From NCBI RefSeq assembly GCF_904846625.1, contig NZ_CAJHBL010000003.1:558001-622000 (forward strand): a stretch of DNA of 64,000 bases, in the 5' to 3' direction. Both the position numbers and the translations under genes were made by a program. Below the pieces are notes generated by a model. The model searched no databases and was not told the origin of the DNA. It worked only from the letters and a program-made list of their open reading frames with translations. Positions 29,612 to 38,521 of this stretch are shown piece by piece (the stretch's first letter is position 1; every line of letters starts with the position of its first letter). Origin of the DNA: Psychrobacter sp. JCM 18900. Lineage in GTDB: Bacteria > Pseudomonadota > Gammaproteobacteria > Pseudomonadales > Moraxellaceae.

Positions 29612-29672
29612 CTATAAAGTATTTACTATCATCTTTTATAGAATATTGAATGTTTTTACTAAAAGAGTGCTT

Positions 29673-30113
29673 TTACGGAGTAACCACTACATAATCATTG
29701 GTGTTAATCAGAATTTCTGATGGTTGATCGACAACGATACGTACCACGTTATTATCAATAACTTGAGATTTGTAATAGTTGTCTTCTGCAACTGTGCAGC
29801 CTAAACAACGTCCCATCGCATCCCAAGGTTCAACAAATAGTTTCTGCTGTGCTTGATCTGCATTACCACCAATAAGTGAGAAAGGTAGGCTTACGATATA
29901 AGCTGCCGTACCAGCCACAGCATTCACGAGTTGCAGTGGCTTACCAACAATCGTATCGACTACCATCGTCTCGTATGAAGGACCGAAATCAGTTTCATCA
30001 ATTTCTATAGCTGCAAAAGTAGGCTGAATAGTCGCAGCTACCAATCCTAAAGTTGCCAATACAGTAAAAAATCTCTGCTTAACTGTGCGTTGAGTTTTTG
30101 CTTTAACAGTCAT
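29673..30113 (-). CDS. Small exported protein of unknown function
   Basis: A 146-residue protein with a basic N-terminus, a hydrophobic segment and a probable signal peptidase site (FFTVLATLGLVAATIQPTFAA). The mature part has a central hydrophobic stretch (LVNAVAGTAAYIVSLPFSLIGG), an RCLGC cysteine pair and a C-terminal β-rich end with paired Asn/Asp residues. I do not recognise the family. The KPLQLVNAV...LPFSL pattern is loosely similar to the hydrophobic tail of the lipoprotein at 682-1440, but that may be chance. The gene lies downstream of mutM in the same direction, 285 bases away. Confidence 0.65.
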   Translation of the reverse strand: MTVKAKTQRTVKQRFFTVLATLGLVAATIQPTFAAIEIDETDFGPSYETMVVDTIVGKPLQLVNAVAGTAAYIVSLPFSLIGGNADQAQQKLFVEPWDAMGRCLGCTVAEDNYYKSQVIDNNVVRIVVDQPSEILINTNDYVVVTP

Positions 30114-30336
30114 AACGATATCCTGAAACTCATAGTAGTATGATTAATGGCTGCTGCTATCTTCACACAGGAATCTTGCGGCAACAATAGTTAGGCTAAA
30201 TATTACAGAAAAATAAATGATACGCACTATTTATGTAAGCGCTAGCACTATTAAAGCAAGATGCGCGCTAATAAGCAACAAAAATGAGAATAATCTAGTT
30301 ATAGCTTTGGCAATATTTGATACTTTCAAAAGTAAA

Positions 30337-30373
30337 TACTGTATCTAAATATTACCTTAATCTAGATACAGTA
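30337..30373 (-). terminator. Possible AT-rich terminator after mutM
   Basis: TACTGTATCTA (30337-30347) and TAGATACAGTA (30363-30373) are a perfect 11-base inverted repeat with a 15-base loop, just past the mutM stop. On the minus strand it is followed by TTTACTTTT, so it may terminate mutM transcripts. An operator for the next gene is the alternative. Confidence 0.5.
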
Positions 30374-30398
30374 CAAACAAACGGATATCAATTATTAG

Positions 30399-31340
30399 CT
30401 ATTTTAACGGCTGACAATTTGGACAATAAACACTAGCTCTACCAGTAAGCTTGATATTCTCTAGCGTCGTACTACAATGCACACAGCTCTCTCCTTGTCT
30501 ACCATACACATTTAAGGTTTGCTGAAAGTAACCAGTTTGACCACTTGCTACTGTGAAATCCCGTAGGGTCGAACCGCCCAGTTTTATCGCTTTCTTTAAA
30601 ATTTCTTTAATATGATTCACTAAAATGACAATCTGATCGTATGAAATTTGATTGGCTGGTGTAGCAGGGTGGATGCCAGACAAGTACAGGCTTTCAGTTG
30701 CATAAATATTGCCAACCCCCACTACGACCTCTTGTTCCATGATGACAGATTTAATAGCCCGAGTAATGGGTTTTAGTCGCTTATTCGTTTTAGTATCATC
30801 TGACGATGACCCATTGTTATCTTGACTAGATAAATCTATACGCTGGATTAAACTGTACAAATAGTCTGCGGTAAAATCTTTTGAAAGCGGCTCAGGACCC
30901 AGATGATCTAGTAGTTTATTGCCGTAATCTTCATGCCATAGTACTGAACCAAAACGTCTAGGATCATAGTAATGTAGCTGAGACTTTTTGTTAGCAGTAT
31001 CATTAAAAACGACGACCAGATGGTCATGTTTACGTTTATCAGTACCATAGTTATGTTGCTGTAAGCTACCTGACATTCCTAAGTGAATAAGAAGCTGACG
31101 TGGTTCAACTTTATTGGCTGACATTGTAGCGTTATTCTGTGCATCTGCTGGCAGAAAATTAAGAATCAGATACTTTGCTCGGCGCTCGACACTATCTAAG
31201 GTGTAATTAACCAGCGCGTCCAAGTTATCTGGCATCATCCACCGCAGCTTTGGTTGAAATACTTTAACATCAACTACCTGTTGCCCCAACAATGGAGCAA
31301 GGCTGGCTTTAGTGGTTTCTACTTCAGGTAATTCAGGCAT
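30399..31340 (-). CDS. mutM: Formamidopyrimidine-DNA glycosylase
   Basis: A 313-residue bifunctional glycosylase/AP lyase that removes 8-oxoguanine and formamidopyrimidines. The catalytic N-terminal Pro and Glu lie in MPELPEVETTKASL. This fixes the start at the ATG at 31340; a TTG opening at 31355 would bury the catalytic Pro. Other features are the helix-two-turn-helix GVGNIYATESLYLSGIHP, the Lys of LGGSTLRD, and a C-terminal zinc finger with CVHC and CPNC. Two hydrophilic inserts (about residues 88-100 and 166-185) make it longer than E. coli MutM (269). It is directly downstream of relA with a 55-base gap. Confidence 0.96.
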   Translation of the reverse strand: MPELPEVETTKASLAPLLGQQVVDVKVFQPKLRWMMPDNLDALVNYTLDSVERRAKYLILNFLPADAQNNATMSANKVEPRQLLIHLGMSGSLQQHNYGTDKRKHDHLVVVFNDTANKKSQLHYYDPRRFGSVLWHEDYGNKLLDHLGPEPLSKDFTADYLYSLIQRIDLSSQDNNGSSSDDTKTNKRLKPITRAIKSVIMEQEVVVGVGNIYATESLYLSGIHPATPANQISYDQIVILVNHIKEILKKAIKLGGSTLRDFTVASGQTGYFQQTLNVYGRQGESCVHCSTTLENIKLTGRASVYCPNCQPLK

Positions 31341-31395
31341 AGTATTTTTTGACAACTCTATTATAAAATAAACAACGACTGGCTTAAGGTTTTAT

Positions 31396-33933
31396 TTACA
31401 CAACTGCACGGCGCGCGTGCAAAATACCATGTTGCTGTTCTAATTTTGCGAGCAACTTAGACAAATGCGCTAAGCCTGAGACTTCAATATGGAACTTTAA
31501 AAAAGCAATATTGTCGTCATTGCTTAACGTTTGAACTTGGCGAATATTGACGTTTTCTTTATCAATTATCTGTGTCAAATCACGTAGCAAACCGCGTCGG
31601 TCATATGCTTCGACATGAATATCAACGGGCTGATAACGCCCCGTCTGCACTTGCCAAGCGGCTTCTATCTTGCGCTCAGGGTCACGCTCGACCAGACGTA
31701 AGTACTCTGGGCAGCCTCTATTGTGCACGCTAACGCCGCGCGATAAAGTGATGTAGCCAGCAATCGGTTCGCCATGCACAGGATGACAACAACCTGCCAA
31801 ATTGATTTCGATATTATCCAAACCATCGATATGGATTTTATAGGCATCGAGCTTACCTGTATCTCGGTTATCTACATGAGGTACAAAGCTCTCTGGTGGT
31901 ATCTCAGGTTCAAGGTGTAGCTGACGAGAGATATGACTGGTCAACTGATTCAGGCCAATATCACCTGTCACCAGCCCCACGATAATATCATCGGTCGTAT
32001 TGACATGAAAATGCTGAATATAGTCGTTTAGATCAATACTATTAGGATGAACAGATAGGCGCTCAAGCTCTTTACTGAGCATTTGGCGACCTATTTCAAT
32101 ATTCTTATCACGGTCTTGCTTATTAAACCACTGGCGCAGTTTTGAACGGGCCCGATTGGTATGAATGTAACCTAGCGATGCTACCAACCAATCACGATTG
32201 GGCTCACGCGAAGCCTTAGTGATAATCTCAACTTGCTCACCTGTTTTCAACTGATATGTCAGTGGCACATAGCGCTGATTAACGCGGGCTGCCTGCGCGC
32301 GGTTGCCAACTTGAGTATGTACATAGTAGGCAAAATCAAGAACGGTCGCGCCTTTTGGTAGCTCAGTAATATCACCGTCACGGCTAAAGATATAAATACG
32401 TTCTAGCTCATCAAAATCAACAAGTTGTTCTTCTTCGTCAAACTCAATATCGTCTATCTCTTCGCCCGCTACCACAGCTGAGCGTGGCTGATTGCGTGTT
32501 TCATTATTGATAGATAATAATTGGCGTAGTGAGCTGATTCTTTGATTCAGATAATTGTCTTTCTTATTCTTTAGCCCTTCTTTGTAATTAACGTGCGCAC
32601 ACATGCCAAGTTCGGCCTCAAAGTGCATCTCATGAGTACGAATCTGGACTTCCAGTGATTTATTTTCCGCGATTACAGCAGTATGTAGCGAGCGATAACC
32701 ATTGGACTTAGGGTTAGTAATATAGTCATCGAACTGCTCAGGAATATAACGCCATAAGCCGTGTACTAGGCCTAAAACGTGATAACAGTCAGAAGGGCTA
32801 TTGACCAAGACGCGCAAGGCACGAATATCATAAAGCTGATCGAACGATAAACCTTTAAGCTTCATTTTTCGATAAATAGAGTAGATATGCTTGACGCGCC
32901 CAGATACTTCGCCTTCGATACTGGCATCTGCTAATGATTCATTTAGCTTGTCTTGTACGCGCTGAATATAGGACTCACGTTCGCTACGTTTTTCTGACAG
33001 TAGCTTAGCAATTTCTTTATAGCGATCAGGCGCGAGATAACGGAAAGCTAAATCTTCGAGCTCCCATTTTAGCTGTGCAATACCTAAACGATGGGCTAAT
33101 GGCGCATAAATAGTCATGACCTCACGCGCGACACGAGTTTGACGCTCTGGCCTAGAAAACGTCAATTCACGCATGGCAAAGGTACGCTCTGCCAATTTGA
33201 TGAGTACCACACGCACGTCGTTGGTGACAGAGATGAGCATGCTATAAATATTTGATAGCTGATCACGTTGATTATTGACGAAATGGTCTTCTAAGCGCTT
33301 GTTACTCTCAATAATCTCCGACAGCTTACCCATTGCAAGGGTGTCTTTAACAAGCGTCAAAATATCTGGACCAAAGTTTTTTTCAACTTCAGCGAGACTA
33401 ATGATTGATTTGCGGGCACTGCGATACAGCATGGCCGCGACCAATGCGTCTTCATCTTGGTAAAGATAGGTCAAGATATCAGTCATACCAATACCGGTCA
33501 CATAAGCGCCTGAGCGCTCAGACTCACTGGTATTCATATGACTGCGAATAAACTCGCAAGCTGCACTTAGGTTGGGTACTGACTCTTGTCCAATACGCTT
33601 GGCCACATTATCTAGCCAAGTAGGTACGTCGATATTAGCTTGGTCTAAGTCGACCGCCTCAAGCTCATCGTTTGATAGCGCATTGGTATCATCCAAATAC
33701 TCGTCTTCAGTGTGAGGGTCATGCAAATGATAAGTGTGTGCGGCTGAGCGATCAAAAGTAGTATGTAGCTTGTGAGTTGCCAACTGGTATTTGATGTCGA
33801 GGGGAATTTGGGCATAGCTATTGGCTGACTGGTGAGAGCGTTGGCTCGCCACCAGTTGCGCCGCAAGTGTTGCACTATCGGCCTGCGTGGTCTGTCCATC
33901 CACCAGCGGTAATCCTTCACGAATTTTTACCAT
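31396..33933 (-). CDS. relA: GTP pyrophosphokinase RelA
   Basis: An 845-residue long RSH protein that makes (p)ppGpp on ribosomes stalled by uncharged tRNA. The pseudo-hydrolase domain lacks the HD pair: the site reads AAMLYRSARKS instead of LHDxxED, so it is RelA rather than SpoT. The synthetase domain has DIRALRVLV, NPKSNGYRSLHTAV and EVQIRTHEMHFEAELG. TGS (ELPKGATVLDFAYYVHTQVG), zinc-finger-like (GCCHPVHGEPIAGY, HNRGCPEY) and ACT domains follow. The acidic EXDD motif of RelA synthetases reads QFDD here. AAGAGGAG gives a strong ribosome site. The relA-rlmD-cysM-barA order matches Pseudomonadales. Confidence 0.96.
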   Translation of the reverse strand: MVKIREGLPLVDGQTTQADSATLAAQLVASQRSHQSANSYAQIPLDIKYQLATHKLHTTFDRSAAHTYHLHDPHTEDEYLDDTNALSNDELEAVDLDQANIDVPTWLDNVAKRIGQESVPNLSAACEFIRSHMNTSESERSGAYVTGIGMTDILTYLYQDEDALVAAMLYRSARKSIISLAEVEKNFGPDILTLVKDTLAMGKLSEIIESNKRLEDHFVNNQRDQLSNIYSMLISVTNDVRVVLIKLAERTFAMRELTFSRPERQTRVAREVMTIYAPLAHRLGIAQLKWELEDLAFRYLAPDRYKEIAKLLSEKRSERESYIQRVQDKLNESLADASIEGEVSGRVKHIYSIYRKMKLKGLSFDQLYDIRALRVLVNSPSDCYHVLGLVHGLWRYIPEQFDDYITNPKSNGYRSLHTAVIAENKSLEVQIRTHEMHFEAELGMCAHVNYKEGLKNKKDNYLNQRISSLRQLLSINNETRNQPRSAVVAGEEIDDIEFDEEEQLVDFDELERIYIFSRDGDITELPKGATVLDFAYYVHTQVGNRAQAARVNQRYVPLTYQLKTGEQVEIITKASREPNRDWLVASLGYIHTNRARSKLRQWFNKQDRDKNIEIGRQMLSKELERLSVHPNSIDLNDYIQHFHVNTTDDIIVGLVTGDIGLNQLTSHISRQLHLEPEIPPESFVPHVDNRDTGKLDAYKIHIDGLDNIEINLAGCCHPVHGEPIAGYITLSRGVSVHNRGCPEYLRLVERDPERKIEAAWQVQTGRYQPVDIHVEAYDRRGLLRDLTQIIDKENVNIRQVQTLSNDDNIAFLKFHIEVSGLAHLSKLLAKLEQQHGILHARRAVV

Positions 33934-34356
33934 AGCCGACTCCTCTTAGCTATTTTGAATTGATTATAACCTCATCTACTATGCACACACTCTGAATTAA
34001 CGATCCATAAAGTGTCAGCTATAAACCAATACAACTGCTAAAAATGTTATTTTTAGCAGCTATAAAATGCGCGTAAAATATATAAAGCTATGAGTGCAAA
34101 TGCTTGCTATGTAGCGATTGGAAACATCATCAAAAACATAGGAAGATTGTTTACTATTATCTCATTTTAAAGTGACAAATCAAGCGAGCCTCTGTATGGC
34201 TGTGGTCAATTACGCTAAATAATGGCTATTTATTAGCACAAACTTATCAAAGCTTTGAGTTATCTTAGATAATCGTAATAACGCTTAATTGTCTCTTTAA
34301 TTAGGTTTAACTATCAGTTGTTATTGACTATTAATCATTTTTGAAGATTAATAACG
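33934..34356 (-). other. Intergenic region between rlmD and relA with a long hairpin
   Basis: 423 non-coding bases. CTGCTAAAAAT (34035-34045) and ATTTTTAGCAG (34049-34059) form a perfect 11-pair hairpin with a three-base loop, about 100 bases before relA. No T-run follows on either strand beyond the arms. ATTAATC/GATTAAT arms (about 34330-34353) lie just past rlmD. No other gene was seen. Confidence 0.45.
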
Positions 34357-35928
34357 TTAAATCGCTACTCTTTCAAAGCGAGCGATAGATTCAACATGAC
34401 CCGTATGGCAGAACATATCCATCACGCCAGCATGAGTCAGACGATAGCCTTGTTCTAACAATGCTTTTGTATCACGAGCAAGGGTCGCTGGATTACAAGA
34501 CACATAAACAATGCGCTCAGCATTGAATTTTGGCAAATATTGCATAATCTCCCAAGCACCAGAGCGCGGTGGATCAATCAACAGTGCATCGAAGCCTTGA
34601 TTGGCCCATGGCTTATCAGTACAGTCTTGAGTCAAATCTTGACTGTAAAACTCAGTATTGTTAATACCGTTGCGACGAGCGTTGTCAGCAGCACGTTTGG
34701 TCATGGCCTCACTGCCTTCGACACCGACTATTGAGCCTGTCTCGCCAACGAGGCGCGCTAATGGCAAGCTAAAGTTACCCAAACCACTGAATAAATCTAA
34801 TACGCGTTCGCCTGCTTTTAAATCCAACAAGTCACAGGCAAGCTTAGTCATCTGACGGTTCACAGATAGATTTACTTGAGTAAAGTCAGTAGGGATAAAT
34901 TCAAAAGTCAGATCATACTCTGGCAATTGATAATATAAACGCCCAAATTGCTCGCTCAAATCATCAGCGTCTGTCAAAGCAATACGTTGGATGCTATCAA
35001 CGCCTTTCGACTGCAAATATAGCTGCCAATTACGCGCTGCAAAAAATACTTTTAGTTTGTCTATATCAGCGTCTGACAACGGTTCTAAATTACGTACGAT
35101 GAGCGCAACTGGCTGATTGCCATCAGGTAGTTCTGGCAGTTGCTCACCCATTGCAAGCTCAAGCTGAGCAATTTTGTCACGACTCTCTAAAGTGCTAATA
35201 AGCGTTTTTAGGTTTTCAATCTCAAACCCAATACGCGGATCCAAGATATGACATTCATTTAGCTCTGCCAAGAAGTTACTTGAACGCTCGCGGAAGCCGA
35301 CAAGCGCGGTTTCTTTTTTGACAACATAGCGCACGCCCAAACGTGCTTTGGTACGATAACCAAGACGATCACCGACCACAGGAGGGAGCCAATTGTCAGG
35401 TTCCGCGTTGGCTTGATGCATTAGCATTTCAGCCAGTACCGACTGCTTAAAGTTTATCTGACCATCTGGCTGCCAGTGCTGCAAGTTACAACCACCGCAA
35501 GTACCAAAATGCGGGCATGGTGGGACAGCACGTTCAGGGTTTGGGTTGGCAGTAATACTAATGGCATCGCCTTCTTCAAAGCTAGCACGGCTGTTGGTTA
35601 TTTTTACTAAGGCGCTTTCACCTGGGAGGGCAAAACTAACAAAGATTTTTTTGCCGTGTTTATCTTCAGCATGGCCTTCCGCAACGTCAAAACCATTACC
35701 ATAGACAGCAACACCGCGACCATCATGTGACAAGCCATCAATATTAAATGGAATTGGCTCTGCATCTTTTAGGCGACGACGTGTCTTTGATGATGGCTTC
35801 GATTTTTTCTTACTAGGCGGAATGACAATCGTTTGGGTGTCGTTTGTTTGAGCTTCATTCGCTTGAGCGTTACTGTTTTGCGCTGCCATATCAGATGCTG
35901 TAGATGTTTTTGAATCGGTGGGTTGCAT
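34357..35928 (-). CDS. rlmD: 23S rRNA (uracil1939-C5)-methyltransferase
   Basis: A 523-residue RlmD (RumA) that methylates U1939 of 23S rRNA with SAM. After a low-complexity, Lys-rich N-terminal extension of about 50 residues comes a TRAM domain ([17 protein letters not shown]). The [4Fe-4S]-binding cysteines are in [15 protein letters not shown], with a further Cys in NECHILD. The SAM-binding region is [16 protein letters not shown], and the catalytic motif is DPPRSGAWE then [12 protein letters not shown] with the nucleophilic Cys. It is longer than E. coli RlmD (433), mostly at the N-terminus. It lies between relA and the exonuclease gene. Confidence 0.96.
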   Translation of the reverse strand: MQPTDSKTSTASDMAAQNSNAQANEAQTNDTQTIVIPPSKKKSKPSSKTRRRLKDAEPIPFNIDGLSHDGRGVAVYGNGFDVAEGHAEDKHGKKIFVSFALPGESALVKITNSRASFEEGDAISITANPNPERAVPPCPHFGTCGGCNLQHWQPDGQINFKQSVLAEMLMHQANAEPDNWLPPVVGDRLGYRTKARLGVRYVVKKETALVGFRERSSNFLAELNECHILDPRIGFEIENLKTLISTLESRDKIAQLELAMGEQLPELPDGNQPVALIVRNLEPLSDADIDKLKVFFAARNWQLYLQSKGVDSIQRIALTDADDLSEQFGRLYYQLPEYDLTFEFIPTDFTQVNLSVNRQMTKLACDLLDLKAGERVLDLFSGLGNFSLPLARLVGETGSIVGVEGSEAMTKRAADNARRNGINNTEFYSQDLTQDCTDKPWANQGFDALLIDPPRSGAWEIMQYLPKFNAERIVYVSCNPATLARDTKALLEQGYRLTHAGVMDMFCHTGHVESIARFERVAI

Positions 35929-35990
35929 AAACCTGCCTTAATAATAAATAACCAGAAGAAGGGAATGAAAAACTGCTAATAGTGCTAATT

Positions 35991-36815
35991 CTATAATTTG
36001 GGTGCCGATGACCAGTCAGCGATAAACTCTTGATGTCGCGGACTACCGTCAGTCTGGGTATACTTTGCCAGATAGTCATAGCTCTGCTGCTGCCAAGCAT
36101 CAAAATCTTGTGAAGACAACTGTCCTGTTAGACGTAACCAGCGTAAATAAATAAGCCAAGTGTTCATAACATCAGACTCACAGTATATAGATAGGGTCTG
36201 CCAGTCACCGCTACTAACAAGCGCGCCAACCATGCTTCCATCCACGTCAGTTTTACCGGGTAATCCGTACAGACTTGCGACGATATCCATGGCTTCGCGG
36301 CGACTAGCACCATACTGGCTAAACCGATCCATCAAGTCTAGATGACGTGTATGAAAACGATTAACATAGTTATCAAAGCGCATGTTTTTAATACGCTCGC
36401 CTTCTTCGAACAGCCATGGTGCTGACAAATCATATTGCATGGCACGATATATCAGTACAGGTATGTCAAAGCCTGAGCCATTCCAGCTAATAAGTTGCGG
36501 CAGTGTCTCAATGTCGTTAAATGCTCTAAAGAATTTGGCTAGGATTTCTTTTTCACTAAATTTATCGGCAGTCAAAGAAAATAGCGATAACTTCCCATCC
36601 TTGATATACAGAGCTGAGATACAGACGATGCGCTGTAGTGGCAAGCGCATGAAATCATGCCCTGCCTCTTGTGTACGTATCGCTGTCAGCGCACTTAACG
36701 CATCCGCATCGTTAAGATCGGCCAATTGCGGATAGATACGGCGTGCTGCATCGACATCGGCGACAGTCTCGATATCAAAAACCAATATAGGGTCGGATGG
36801 TAGCGCTTGTGACAT
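35991..36815 (-). CDS. 3'-5' exonuclease of the PolB-like DEDDy family
   Basis: A 274-residue protein with the three exonuclease motifs of the DnaQ-like fold. ExoI is LVFDIETVADVDAARRIY, ExoII is ISWNGSGFDIPVLIYRAM, and ExoIII is YCESDVMNTWLIYLRW, where the Tyr/Asp spacing fits the DEDDy subclass. This matches the family described as predicted exonucleases related to the proofreading domain of DNA polymerase B. The substrate is not established. AGGA lies seven bases before the ATG. It is on the minus strand between cysM and rlmD, a spacing that suggests one transcription unit. Confidence 0.9.
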   Translation of the reverse strand: MSQALPSDPILVFDIETVADVDAARRIYPQLADLNDADALSALTAIRTQEAGHDFMRLPLQRIVCISALYIKDGKLSLFSLTADKFSEKEILAKFFRAFNDIETLPQLISWNGSGFDIPVLIYRAMQYDLSAPWLFEEGERIKNMRFDNYVNRFHTRHLDLMDRFSQYGASRREAMDIVASLYGLPGKTDVDGSMVGALVSSGDWQTLSIYCESDVMNTWLIYLRWLRLTGQLSSQDFDAWQQQSYDYLAKYTQTDGSPRHQEFIADWSSAPKL

Positions 36816-36957
36816 AGATAATCCTGACTATTTATGAGCTGATAGTTAATTCATTATAAAAGAATGACAGCGCTAACCTTGCTTGAAGTATTGCATCTGC
36901 ACTTGGCCGCTTTGCACTTCTTTCAAATTAACGATACTAAATGGCATTTCTTATGCA

Positions 36958-37929
36958 TTAATTAACTTCTGCGCTGCTGTTATCCGTATTACTATCGTCA
37001 ACGTTATATAAACCCGTTGATAAATAACGATCGCCACGATCGCAGACAATAAAAGCAATAACAGCATTAGGATTTTCTTTTGCCACTTGGGTCGCTGCCC
37101 ATGCAGCTGCGCCCGAAGATACTCCAGCAAAGATACCTTCAGTCTTCGCCAATTTACGCATATAGACTTCGGCAATACGCTGATCGATATCCATCACTTC
37201 ATCAATCAAATCTGCATCAAAAATACCTGGCATATAAGCCGCTGGCCAACGGCGAATACCAGCAATCGAAGCTTCTTCATCAGGCTGTAGGCCGATGATT
37301 TTGACGTCTGGATTTTGCTCTTTTAGGTAGCGTGATACACCGGTAATCGTACCTGTCGTGCCCATCGAGCTAATAAAATGCGTAATTTTACCTTCTGTCT
37401 GTGCCCATAGCTCAGGGCCTGTAGTCAGGTAATGTGCTTGACTATTATCAGGATTATTAAACTGATCCAATACAACCCCTTTGCCATCTGCTTGCATCTG
37501 CAATGCCAAATCACGCGCAGCTTCCATACCTTCGTCTACTTCAATCAGCGTTGCGCCATAGGCAATCATGGCATCTTTACGCTCTTGGGTAGAGTTGGTT
37601 GGCATCAGCAACGTTATTGGGTAGCCACGCATCGCAGCGACCATGGCCAATGCAATACCAGTATTGCCACTAGTGGCTTCAATCAACATATCGCCAGGCT
37701 TGATATCACCGCGCTGTTCTGCTTGATAAATCATATTAAAAGCAGGACGATCTTTTACTGAGCCCGCTGGATTATTACCTTCAAGCTTAGCTAGTACTGT
37801 GGCACCATTGGCAATGTGCTCTTGCTCAGGCAGACGTTGAAGTTGTACCAATGGCGTTTGACCAACGCAATCAGCGAGGGTAGTGATTTGAGTAATAAAG
37901 TTAGCATTTGACATGGCCGTAGTGGACAT
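36958..37929 (-). CDS. cysM: Cysteine synthase B (O-acetylserine sulfhydrylase)
   Basis: A 323-residue fold-type II PLP enzyme that makes cysteine from O-acetylserine and sulfide or thiosulfate. The PLP Lys is residue 59 in KLEGNNPAGSVKDRPA, the phosphate/substrate loop is EATSGNTGIALAM, and the glycine loop is ISSMGTTGTITGVSRYL. The NNPAGSVKDR context is the CysM rather than CysK version. AAGGA lies seven bases before the ATG. It is divergent from the barA kinase, as in Pseudomonas and Acinetobacter. Confidence 0.95.
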   Translation of the reverse strand: MSTTAMSNANFITQITTLADCVGQTPLVQLQRLPEQEHIANGATVLAKLEGNNPAGSVKDRPAFNMIYQAEQRGDIKPGDMLIEATSGNTGIALAMVAAMRGYPITLLMPTNSTQERKDAMIAYGATLIEVDEGMEAARDLALQMQADGKGVVLDQFNNPDNSQAHYLTTGPELWAQTEGKITHFISSMGTTGTITGVSRYLKEQNPDVKIIGLQPDEEASIAGIRRWPAAYMPGIFDADLIDEVMDIDQRIAEVYMRKLAKTEGIFAGVSSGAAAWAATQVAKENPNAVIAFIVCDRGDRYLSTGLYNVDDSNTDNSSAEVN

Positions 37930-38521
37930 AAAGTATCCTTTTTTATTTTTTAAATATGTTTTTAATGGCTTGTTTTTGATGGAAACACTGTTTTTATTGT
38001 TAGATCATAATTTTAGACAGTCGCTTGGTATATAGGTTTACGGTGATAAGCGAGCTAAAAACGAAAGGCATTAGAGTGCGCTCTCATATGTTATGACTAT
38101 GAGCGATATATTGTGGTAAATAAAAAGTGGCTTTATTATATCATTTTGTTTTCAGCTGCGCTTATCGCATCAAGGATTAATAGTCACTGTATCAGGTCAA
38201 TGTCAATGTTACGTTGAGGGTTGCAAAAGTAGGACTGTTCGCTTAACGCCGTCTTTTCTTTGATACAGAGTAGTTGGCACTCTAATTATAACGTTATTCA
38301 TCACATGGAATGCCTAACCAGAACTTAGAGAATCCTGTTAAGATAATCTTGAGCTGTATATCAATTGTCTTATCAGAACCAATTACCTTATTAACAATTA
38401 GTGGTTTCATTAAAAATAGCGCCTTACCCAGATGCTCTGAGATGATGCGCTGCAAGTAACACGAACACTGACACTATTACGAAAATTCACGGCAAGAACC
38501 TTAGTAGAGAGTAGACCTAGC
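37930..38521. other. Divergent cysM-barA intergenic region
   Basis: 592 non-coding bases must hold both promoters. I could not pick out convincing -35/-10 pairs, an RNA gene or a repeat. Confidence 0.3.
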
